A program made the position numbers and the translations under genes. Positions 1 to 6,142 of a stretch of DNA of 7,518 nt are shown one piece after another; the first letter of the stretch is position 1, and every line of letters starts with the position of its first letter. The notes under the pieces are model-generated. The model saw only the letters and a program-made list of their open reading frames with translations. It had not been told where the DNA came from and did not search any database. Source of the DNA: Candidatus Rifleibacteriota bacterium (GTDB lineage: Bacteria; UBP17; UBA6191; JACPRK01); contig JACQZL010000240.1 in the NCBI GenBank assembly GCA_016213865.1, forward strand, positions 1 through 7,518. Direction: 5' to 3'.

Positions 1-450
1 CGCCGTCAGGACCGCCGTCTTGAGCTGCATCGCTCCTAGCACGAGCCACATCGGGGTGAAGGAGGCCAAGCGCAAGCCGTGGGGCCTCAGGGCCTCCTCC
101 AGGAAGAACTGGAACAGGATGTTCCAGGTCCCCACCACGAAGATGGCAAGTGCATCGAGGGCAATGGGCGCCGATCCCGGACAGAACCGTCCGATGGCTC
201 CCAGGAGGAGCATCCCCACTCCGAGCAGAGCAGGGCCGTACGCCAGCAGGAGAAGGTCGGTCCCCGGACGCGAGACCCGCTCGATCAGTTCCCAGCCTCG
301 CCATACCACTGCGAACAGGACCAGGTTGAAGAGACCGGCGTGGATCAAGGAGAGGGCCGACGCCCGGGTTGCGTTGGTGGCAGCGGCCTTCCGGATCGAA
401 GGCAGGGCGTCGAGGGTAAGGGGTCGCCGTACGGTCGGATTCACGTCCAT
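1..450 (-). CDS. Multi-pass integral membrane protein, partial (C-terminus beyond the left edge)
   Basis: I do not recognise the family. The frame is open for exactly 150 codons from an ATG at 448-450 to the window edge, so the C-terminal part is missing. After a polar, basic N-terminus of about 30 residues there are four hydrophobic segments, at roughly residues 32-50, 66-87, 96-117 and 131-150. They contain typical membrane stretches such as LFNLVLFAVVW and AIFVVGTWNILFQFFL. Arg/Glu-rich loops (RGWELIERVSRPG and EEALRPHGLRL) lie between them. No catalytic or ligand-binding motif is visible, so a role in transport or signalling cannot be argued. Upstream of the ATG the minus strand reads AAAGGACAGGTGC, a plausible but imperfect ribosome binding site. 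The gene diverges from the small plus-strand gene starting at 504. The plus-strand reading of this stretch is Arg/Ser/Pro-rich and looks like a shadow. The coding assignment is fairly sure; the function is unknown. Confidence 0.75.
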   Translation of the reverse strand, partial: MDVNPTVRRPLTLDALPSIRKAAATNATRASALSLIHAGLFNLVLFAVVWRGWELIERVSRPGTDLLLLAYGPALLGVGMLLLGAIGRFCPGSAPIALDALAIFVVGTWNILFQFFLEEALRPHGLRLASFTPMWLVLGAMQLKTAVLTA

Positions 451-503
451 GCACCTGTCCTTTCGCTGCAAGTCGGGGTCAGACAAGGCGGCCGACTCCA
501 GGC
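451..503. promoter_or_regulatory. Short divergent intergenic spacer, presumed to hold 5' signals of both flanking genes
   Basis: These 53 bases separate the start of the minus-strand membrane protein from the start of the plus-strand hypothetical gene. Divergent starts imply that transcription signals lie here or inside the opposing genes. I see no convincing -35/-10 pair and no clear operator. If the plus-strand gene is not real, this is simply the upstream region of the membrane protein gene. Confidence 0.25.
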
Positions 504-887
504 ATGAAATTCGCCTCGTTCCAGCGCCGGTCCGTGGCGCTTGCCGAGAACTGGCATCTGTCGCGTTTGGGTCCGCTTTCAGTACCCGGCCGGCGCGTAA
601 GTGTGACAAGCAAGTTGGAAGCGCAGCGGGCCTATGGCTATCCGGCCGCGGGAAAGGGACTGTCGCCGCCGGCCGCCTCCGGTCGATTGGACCTCTTGCT
701 GCTCGTTGCCTCACGGCCGCTCCCGGAAGAGAGCTTGGCGGAGCTCCTCGCAGGCTGGGTCGGACCCGGCGCCGAAGAGAGGCAGGCCCTTCGAGAGACG
801 ATGCGAACGCGTCTCCAGGCGTGGGCGAAGCCCCTCAACGCGGCCCTTGTTTTCGCTGACACCGAAGCCCGGATCGGCTCTCCGTGA
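504..887 (+). CDS. Small hypothetical protein (127 residues)
   Basis: I do not recognise this protein. The ATG at 504 opens 127 codons ending in TGA at 885-887. About three quarters of the codons end in G or C, in line with the neighbours, and no competing frame on either strand gives a more natural protein over 504-834. The N-terminal half is basic and rich in Gly/Pro/Ser. A hydrophobic strand-like segment (LDLLLLVASRPL, about residues 64-75) is followed by an amphipathic helical region (about 76-110, with EESLAELLAGW and RQALRETMRTRLQAW). There is no signal peptide, long membrane segment or known motif. The ribosome binding site is weak, with only CAGG close to the ATG. The frame is also open upstream of 504, so the start is uncertain. 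The last 53 bases overlap the end of the convergent phosphoesterase gene. It is probably a lineage-specific small protein; a spurious ORF remains possible. Confidence 0.5.
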   Translation: MKFASFQRRSVALAENWHLSRLGPLSVPGRRVSVTSKLEAQRAYGYPAAGKGLSPPAASGRLDLLLLVASRPLPEESLAELLAGWVGPGAEERQALRETMRTRLQAWAKPLNAALVFADTEARIGSP

Positions 888-1887
888 GGAGGCCCGCCCG
901 CGGGCCCCAGACCGCCTGGGCGAGTGACGGGCAGACCAGGAGTCCGTCCGGCGTCTGCGGCCACAGCCGGCGCCTGAACTCGCGAAGGAACCCGGGGCTC
1001 TCTTCCAGGACCGAAGGCCCGTCCGGCCGAAGAACCGCGACGGCCCAGCCGTCCGTTCCCGGGAGATCGGGCTCCGGCCCGCGGCCGGGAAAAGCGACGT
1101 CACCCAGAGGCACCACCAGCGTCTGTCCACGCGGCCCGGCCCGTTGCCTGCCCGGCCGGGCGACGGAGTGTCCGTGGAACCAGACCTGCGCGATCTCCTG
1201 GTCGAGAAGGAACTGGAGGCTCTCGGAACCGGCCTCCTCCCCTTGAGTGCCCGCCGGGCCCTGGTGGGTTACGAGGAGGTCGACGGGCCCTGCTTCGGCC
1301 AGGCCCAGGACGGCGGCTTCGTCGAGGTTAGCCATCTCGTGGTACTCGGCATGTCGCTGGCCCGGCTCGATCCCTCCGACACCCCCCACGAGGAGACCGC
1401 TGGGTGTGCTCGTTCTCCATCCCGACGGGAGCAGCCGCAGGTGCCCCTCGGAGTCGACAGCGGGCAACTCCCCGGGAGCGACCGCTCCGGCCGGACCCGA
1501 GGCTGGGACCAGCCGGGCCAGGTGAGCGAAGCCCTCGTGGTTTCCGTGGACCATCACGACCGGGCAGTCGAGGCCGAGACCGGCCTCCTCCTGACGCCGG
1601 AAGATGGCCCCGAGCCATGCCGCCTGCGGACGGGTCGACCACTGGAGGAGGAACTCCAGCTCGCACGGGTTGGCTTTGCCGTGACGCCGGGTCGCGTTGT
1701 CGAGCTGGGACTCGTCGGTGAAGGTCCCGACGTCGCCGCAGAGGAACACTGCCTCGAACCTGAACCCAAGCTCGCACTGCCAGCGTGCCAGGACGCACAA
1801 GGCCAGTTGCAGGTGGCCGTGGACATCGCCGACGACGGCTATCGCCGGGGCATCGTGGGCTGAGGGTGTCGAGAGAGGTGACGGCAC
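835..1887 (-). CDS. Calcineurin-like metallophosphoesterase
   Basis: This is a predicted cytoplasmic dinuclear-metal phosphoesterase of 350 residues; the substrate cannot be told from sequence. The metal-binding motifs of the calcineurin-like superfamily occur in order: GDVHGH with Asp21 and His23, CGDVG with Asp52, HGNHE with Asn116 and His117, and VTHQGP with His208. A final WFHGHSV has His240, but Val242 stands where GHxH usually has its second His. The GDVHG and GNHE forms are those of PPP-like phosphatases and diadenosine tetraphosphatase-like enzymes. About 110 residues follow the last motif, ending in a basic, Trp-containing tail (FLREFRRRLWPQTPDG). No signal peptide is present. The start is a GTG at 1885-1887, the only initiator in frame between an upstream stop and the first motif; the Shine-Dalgarno site is poor. 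It lies just downstream of the HEAT-repeat gene on the same strand, suggesting co-transcription. Its 3' end overlaps the convergent small gene. Confidence 0.9.
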   Translation of the reverse strand: MPSPLSTPSAHDAPAIAVVGDVHGHLQLALCVLARWQCELGFRFEAVFLCGDVGTFTDESQLDNATRRHGKANPCELEFLLQWSTRPQAAWLGAIFRRQEEAGLGLDCPVVMVHGNHEGFAHLARLVPASGPAGAVAPGELPAVDSEGHLRLLPSGWRTSTPSGLLVGGVGGIEPGQRHAEYHEMANLDEAAVLGLAEAGPVDLLVTHQGPAGTQGEEAGSESLQFLLDQEIAQVWFHGHSVARPGRQRAGPRGQTLVVPLGDVAFPGRGPEPDLPGTDGWAVAVLRPDGPSVLEESPGFLREFRRRLWPQTPDGLLVCPSLAQAVWGPRAGLLTESRSGLRCQRKQGPR

Positions 1888-1903
1888 GATGTTGACAGGC
1901 TGG

Positions 1904-2790
1904 TCAGTCGGTGGCCAGGGACAGGGGGAGATACGAAGAGACGTAGGCGTGCTCCATATGGAGCAAGGAACCTCGCGGCGGCACTACGAACCCCGGCGTC
2001 AGAGTCTGTCTGCAAGGCAGCAATCAGGGATGGGACGGCAGAGGAGTGCCTCAGTTGTTCCAGGGCCTCGGCGGCAGCCGCCCGGACCAGGCTCTCCTGG
2101 TCGGTCTGGAGCACATGGATCAAGGCTGACACCGCGGAGGTCTGCCCCAGACAGCCCAAGGACTCGGCGGCAGCCTTGCGTACTCGAGAGGACTCGGAAG
2201 TCCTGGACTCCGTCAAGCACTCGAGCAGACGCGGGACCGTAGGGGTACCGTGGACTTTGCCGAGAACTGAGGTTGCTTCTGCGCGCAGCGGCTCGCAATC
2301 GCCCTCGAGGGCAGCCGTCAGAGCTGGGATGGAAGCGCCTCCGACGAAGCCAGCGAAGGATCTGGATAGCCCGTTCGCGTTCCTCCCACTTCTCGCGCTC
2401 AACCGAGGCGAGCATCTCGGAGACGCGAGTGGTGTCACCCAGGCGGATCAGCACTGCGGCCAGGAAGAGCTGGTGTCCGGAACGCCGCCAGGCATCCTCT
2501 GTCTTGTTCGCATCGTGCCGCGCTGCTGCGAGAGCCCGGGTCGCGACCGGATCGATGGCCATCGCCTTTTCGACCAGGTTCCAGCCCTCGTCCAGCGAAC
2601 CGTTGCCCCCGCGGTTGGCCGCCTCTCCGATGAGTTCCTTGACGTCGCCGGCGTTGCCCGGCTGGGGCGATGGCTCCGCGCCACAGACGGACCATGAGAC
2701 CGCGACCCACAGGATGGTCGCTAGGATTCGGCTCCTACCAGTGGGGTTGGCCTCCCGAAGGCCCGAGTGCTGCACCACCATGCGACCCAT
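1904..2790 (-). pseudogene. Secreted HEAT-repeat protein with apparent frameshift(s) (broken gene or sequence error)
   Basis: The N-terminal part is read from an ATG at 2788-2790, behind a strong GGAGG site. It has a Sec-type signal peptide: Arg-containing start, hydrophobic core ILATILWVAVSWSV at about residues 22-35, and likely cleavage after Ala38 in VCGA. A helical, TPR/HEAT-like region follows, ending in ERAIQILRWLRR. That frame then turns into Arg/Ser/Pro/Cys-rich nonsense and stops at 1999. The +1-shifted frame takes over at about 2341-2358 and encodes four clear HEAT units: SIPALTAALEGD, TVPRLLECL, AVSALIHVLQTD..LVRAAAAEAL and AVPSLIAALQTD..VRSAAARFL. A second +1 switch near 1970 is likely. 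The HEAT frame loses third-position GC there, while the third frame (MEHAYVSSYLPLSLATD) is GC3-rich and stops at 1904, 16 bases before the phosphoesterase start. Without that second switch the HEAT frame ends at 1839, inside the phosphoesterase. The product is probably an exported protein-binding scaffold. Sequencing error and genuine decay cannot be told apart here. Confidence 0.7.
1950..1965. repeat. Perfect 16-base palindrome at the HEAT/phosphoesterase junction
   Basis: TGCTCCATATGGAGCA reads identically on both strands. It lies at the 3' end of the HEAT-repeat gene, 62 bases before the GTG of the phosphoesterase. Its AT-rich centre in a GC-rich setting and its dyad symmetry fit a binding site for a dimeric regulator. 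It also lies near the suspected second frame switch and may be coding sequence that is palindromic by chance. Confidence 0.4.
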
Positions 2791-2799
2791 CCTTCCTCC
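2791..2799 (-). promoter_or_regulatory. Ribosome binding site deciding the start of the HEAT-repeat gene
   Basis: On the minus strand the sequence reads GGAGGAAGG directly before the ATG at 2788-2790, with GGAGG four bases from it. This favours that start over the ATG at 2779-2781 three codons later. It also argues against the longer frame opening at 2898, whose extra N-terminal residues would lie ahead of the signal peptide. Confidence 0.6.
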
Positions 2800-3018
2800 G
2801 AAGACGCTCCCACGCGAGGATAGCACGACGGGCACCAGCCTCCGGAGCCTCGCGCAGTGCGGGGACAGCCTGGCCGGGCTCATGCTGAAGAGCAGCAAAA
2901 TGGTCGCCGGAACCCCGACGAAGCAGGGCTCCCCTCCCAGAGTGGCTTCAGTGGCCCTGAGCTGCGTTTGTTTCCAGCTCTCGTGCTACCTTGGAACCGG
3001 ATCCAGCACACCGGGACC

Positions 3019-3025
3019 AAGGGAG
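3019..3025 (+). promoter_or_regulatory. Ribosome binding site of the 1020-residue gene
   Basis: AAGGGAG ends four bases before the ATG at 3030-3032. It selects this ATG over a TTG at 2991 in the same frame, which would add 13 residues and has no comparable site in front of it. Confidence 0.6.
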
Positions 3026-3029
3026 TCAG

Positions 3030-6000
3030 ATGACCGGCCGCAACGCCGCTTCGAGAGACTGGGACGACTTCCCCGAGCCGTCGAGGCGGACGCGCCGGCG
3101 TGGAAAGCCAGGCACCCAGGTCAAGGACCTGCCTCCGACCCGCCGTACGTTGCTCTCGGCGCGGGGGCTAAAGGGCCGCCTGTTCCTCGCCGGCGGCGAG
3201 CTCTATCTGGTCCGCGGAACACCCGATTTCGGCAAGCTGCTGGAGCGCCTCTGCAGCCTGTCGCGGGCACCGAGACCCGAGGAGGCACCGGGCCCCATCG
3301 AGCTGGGATTCGCGGCCCAGGACGTGTCTCGCGTCCAGGCCGAGGATCTCGCCATCCACGGACACGCCCTGAAACGCTGGCGCCGTCTGGTCGGAGTGTC
3401 GGCCGACAACCGCGCGAACCGTGCGGTCAAGCGAACCATGCGGGACTGGTCACGCGAGATCTCGGGGCTGTCCGGACAACTCGAACAGGTCCGGGCCGCG
3501 CTCGAGGACTCGGCCCGGGGGGCTGCGCCGGCGTGGGGGCCCTACGTCGTGGCCGAGGAGACCGCCCGCGAAGCTGACGCCCTGATGAGGCCCACGCGTG
3601 CGGATCGCGTGATGCCCGAGCTCTGGAACTGGACGGCCCGCCTGGTCTGCTGGCTGGACGGCCTGCCTGCGCTGAGACGGTTCATGGCGTCCGTGCGTCC
3701 TCGGATACCCGACGCCAGGCAGTTGCAGGAGCGTCGCAAGATCCAGGATCTGGTCCGCCTGGCCAGAGCTTTCCTGCATCGCTTGGGGCCGGCGTACTCG
3801 TGGCCGGATGACGGCACCATGGCCCCGCATCTCGCGGGCACCCCATGCCTCGACGACGAGGCATTGCGTCTCCTCGCCGAGATGAACCAGACCCTGGAGG
3901 CGCTCTCGGACAGCAGCCTGAGGGCCCGTTTCCCGCGGCCCGCGCGACGCCACGACAGTGCCACCGTCGCGACGCGAGTGGCTTCCAGCGGCCAAGCACT
4001 GCTGGATGGGGACCTGTTCGAAACGTCCCCTGGGACCATGGCCTGTGTGGCTGCTCTCACGGCCTGCACTCAGGGAACTGCCGTGTTTGCGCTGGACCTG
4101 TTCCAGGGCCCACCCGGAGCCGCCCAGCCGTGCGACGACGAAAGGCGGGACTTCGCTCTCAGCCTGCATCAGCTCGCCGGCAAAAGCGACCTCGTGCCGC
4201 TCGTGCGCGTCCTTTCTGCCTTGAGAGAGCCATGGAAGTGCCCCGGGCAGGAGCTTGACGCCATCTGGGACTTGCAGGCCGCAGGTCTGCCTCCGGCCCA
4301 GCTCAACCGAGTCCACGAGACGTTCGCAGACTCACGCCATTGGTACCTCCGAGACCTTGGGTCTGGTTCCACGCTAGCCAAGCTCCTCGAGTTGGCCCTG
4401 AGGCTCCAGCCGGACCCAGAACCCCTGCACTCCGGTCTTCTCGAACCGCTGTTCGGCGCTGCGGCGCGGCGAAACGTAGACCCGACCACCGAGGTGCTGC
4501 TGCGGTTCCTTCGAAAGGTGCCTCCCAGGGCACTCAACGCGAGCCTCAGCCGGGGTCTGAGCTTGGCCTTCAAGCTCATCCCCCTGGTGCAAGGCAGCCC
4601 CGACTTTCGTCAGGCCCTGGAGACGTGGGCACACCCTCCTCTTCGGCTTCGCATGCCGGGATGTCCTACCCACCTCGGTCGGTGTCTTCCGGAAGTCTGC
4701 GCAGAGCTCGCTCACTATCAGCAGCTCTCTGGGGTCCTGGTGCAGTTTCCAGCTCCACTGAGGCGCTTGGTGCCCAATCCTGAAGCCCAGGCAAGAGAGG
4801 CCGCGCACCTTCGCGAGCTGCTGGCCAGCGGTCGCCTGACGCCAGAGATGGAAGTTCGGCTGGCACGGTTGGAGCGCGAGCGCGAACGGGAACCCGAGTG
4901 GCCCACCGCGCGGTTGATACGCAAGGCCGAAGAGCTTGCCGCCCTCCAGGCGCTTGGTGCACTCCGCCATCTGGCCGTGGCGCTGGCGCGGTCGTCCTGG
5001 CCTGACGGGCTGGGGGCGCCTCCCGACAGCTGGCTTCCCCGATTCTGCAGCCCCGATGTCCACTTGCCAAGAAGGACCTTCGAGGCCTGCCTCGAGCTCG
5101 AGACCAAGGAAGTGGCCGACGGAGCAGTCGCCGGGCCCATGCTGGCCATGAGAAACCCGTGCAGCGAGTCCATTCGCTTTCTCAAGGACCAGGCGGCACG
5201 CAGCGGCTGCGCCCTCCTTTGCCTGGCTTTGACAGATCCGACGCGGTTCCGGGGCCTGGTCACGCGCCGAGCCAGGCCAATGCTCCCGGAACCCGTGGCA
5301 GCGCTCGCCATCCTGGTCGCGGCGGGTCGCTCCGACGGCCACGAGATCTTGAAGTCCGAGAGCGGAGCCGGCAACCGGCCCTCGAGCTGGCTGGAGCGGA
5401 TCTCGAGCCTTCATGACTCGTATGCGACGCTCGAGCCTCCGCGGGAACGGCTCCTCCAGTCGTTCACGGACCGTGAGCTGCTCGTCTGCCGTCCTCTGCT
5501 GGTTCATGCCCTCTGGCGGCATTTCCGGGCTTCCTCGGAGGTCGAGGCCAGGGCAATCTGCCGGTGGTGGGCGGCGCCTGACCTCTGGAAGAAAGCCCTG
5601 GGCCGTCCGGAGGAGGTGTGGGACAAGCCACTGACAGGACCTCTGTTGGCTCAACTCGATGCTCTTCGGGCGATGCCCGCGAGCCTCGCCACGGGACTCG
5701 AACGGATCCTGGCTGGCACCGTCGCGTCGGCTGGACTGCTGGCCCAGTCGGACGTGCTGGTGCTGGAAGACCCTGCCCGGCATCCCCCCCGCGAGTGGCT
5801 GCTATCGCCTCGAGCGGAGCTCCCGGTCGCGCTGGCCGCGGAGGTTCTGCTGGATGGCGGCAAGCCCTGGGCGGAAGCCCTGGCGCGCCTGGCGCGTCAG
5901 GCAGACTCGTGCGTGTGGTCGCGGTCCGGACAGTTCACGCTGCCTGTCGAGCCTCCGCGGGCCAGGCAGCTTCTCGAGGTGCTGGCGCGCGATCACGCCG

Positions 6001-6092
6001 GCGTGCTCGAACGCGAGGACGCCTGGCCAGTCAGCGAGCTTGGCCGTCGGGTGTGGAGCCGTGAGCGAGAGCGAGCGAAGCGGGCGAGGTGA
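3030..6092 (+). CDS. Large cytoplasmic, mainly helical protein of unknown function (1020 residues)
   Basis: I do not recognise the family and see no nucleotide-binding loop, metal-binding cluster, nuclease, protease or methyltransferase motif. The ATG at 3030 follows a good AAGGGAG site. The N-terminal 40 residues are polar and strongly basic (RRTRRRGKPG) and probably disordered. They lead into a short beta-like segment (GRLFLAGGELYLVRG, about 50-64). Nearly everything after this is predicted by eye to be Leu/Ala/Arg-rich amphipathic helices, in the manner of HEAT or other alpha-solenoid proteins, but without a clean repeat consensus. Residues about 600-660 are highly charged (LEREREREPEW) and could form a coiled coil. 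A Cys-containing section (FEACLELETKE and MRNPCSESIRFL, about 684-715) may be a separate globular domain. There is no signal peptide or membrane span. The C-terminus is basic (SRERERAKRAR). It is monocistronic here, diverging from the HEAT gene and converging on the protease gene. A scaffold or adaptor role is a guess. Confidence 0.85.
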   Translation: MTGRNAASRDWDDFPEPSRRTRRRGKPGTQVKDLPPTRRTLLSARGLKGRLFLAGGELYLVRGTPDFGKLLERLCSLSRAPRPEEAPGPIELGFAAQDVSRVQAEDLAIHGHALKRWRRLVGVSADNRANRAVKRTMRDWSREISGLSGQLEQVRAALEDSARGAAPAWGPYVVAEETAREADALMRPTRADRVMPELWNWTARLVCWLDGLPALRRFMASVRPRIPDARQLQERRKIQDLVRLARAFLHRLGPAYSWPDDGTMAPHLAGTPCLDDEALRLLAEMNQTLEALSDSSLRARFPRPARRHDSATVATRVASSGQALLDGDLFETSPGTMACVAALTACTQGTAVFALDLFQGPPGAAQPCDDERRDFALSLHQLAGKSDLVPLVRVLSALREPWKCPGQELDAIWDLQAAGLPPAQLNRVHETFADSRHWYLRDLGSGSTLAKLLELALRLQPDPEPLHSGLLEPLFGAAARRNVDPTTEVLLRFLRKVPPRALNASLSRGLSLAFKLIPLVQGSPDFRQALETWAHPPLRLRMPGCPTHLGRCLPEVCAELAHYQQLSGVLVQFPAPLRRLVPNPEAQAREAAHLRELLASGRLTPEMEVRLARLEREREREPEWPTARLIRKAEELAALQALGALRHLAVALARSSWPDGLGAPPDSWLPRFCSPDVHLPRRTFEACLELETKEVADGAVAGPMLAMRNPCSESIRFLKDQAARSGCALLCLALTDPTRFRGLVTRRARPMLPEPVAALAILVAAGRSDGHEILKSESGAGNRPSSWLERISSLHDSYATLEPPRERLLQSFTDRELLVCRPLLVHALWRHFRASSEVEARAICRWWAAPDLWKKALGRPEEVWDKPLTGPLLAQLDALRAMPASLATGLERILAGTVASAGLLAQSDVLVLEDPARHPPREWLLSPRAELPVALAAEVLLDGGKPWAEALARLARQADSCVWSRSGQFTLPVEPPRARQLLEVLARDHAGVLEREDAWPVSELGRRVWSRERERAKRAR

Positions 6093-6100
6093 GTTGCTGG

Positions 6101-6114
6101 GGGTGCCGGCACCC
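6101..6114. terminator. Possible bidirectional hairpin between convergent genes
   Basis: GGGTGCCGGCACCC is a perfect 14-base palindrome in the 50-base gap between the stop of the 1020-residue gene (6092) and the stop of the protease gene (6143). As RNA it could form a 5-base-pair GC stem with a CCGG loop from either strand. There is no T-tract on either side, so it does not meet the usual intrinsic terminator pattern. Short palindromes are also common at this GC content. Confidence 0.3.
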
Positions 6115-6142
6115 GCCCGGGGAACTCGGGTCGAGCGGGAGG

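Larger units (their letters stand above)
2791..3029. promoter_or_regulatory. Divergent intergenic region between the HEAT-repeat gene and the 1020-residue gene
   Basis: This 239-base stretch separates two genes transcribed away from each other, so promoters for both should lie here. The stretch at 2967-2995 (GTTTGTTTCC then TGCTACCTTGG) is the most AT-rich part and precedes the plus-strand gene. No hexamer pair with 16-18 base spacing is convincing. No sRNA, riboswitch or terminator is evident. Both edges carry clear ribosome binding sites. Confidence 0.4.

Noticed and set aside
1144..1863. Plus-strand open frame of 239 codons opposite the phosphoesterase
   Set aside because: The minus strand carries the ordered metal-binding motifs GDVHGH, CGDVG, GNHE and VTHQGP. 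The plus-strand product has no recognisable features and is an antisense shadow favoured by high GC.
2950..2966. Possible sigma-54 promoter (TGGCCC then TGCG) upstream of the large gene
   Set aside because: The GG and GC elements are one base too close for the -24/-12 spacing and the match is otherwise poor.
2991..3029. TTG start extending the large gene by 13 residues
   Set aside because: It lacks a ribosome binding site, whereas the ATG at 3030 has AAGGGAG at good spacing.
2273..3577. Plus-strand open frame of 434 codons spanning the HEAT gene, the intergenic region and the start of the large gene
   Set aside because: The product is rich in Arg, Pro, Ser and Gly and lacks domains. It overlaps three better supported elements, including two strong ribosome binding sites.
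4866..4910. Short repetitive GAGCGCGAGCGCGAACGGG tract
   Set aside because: It encodes the charged LEREREREPEW segment and is explained by repeated Arg/Glu codons rather than a DNA repeat element.
4374..5783. Minus-strand open frame of 469 codons opposite the large gene
   Set aside because: The composition is rich in Gln, Arg and Gly with no motif, and it lies fully inside the codon-biased plus-strand gene.
5995..6006. Twelve-base palindrome CACGCCGGCGTG inside the large gene
   Set aside because: Palindromes of this length are expected by chance in a GC-rich sequence of this size, and it lies in coding sequence.
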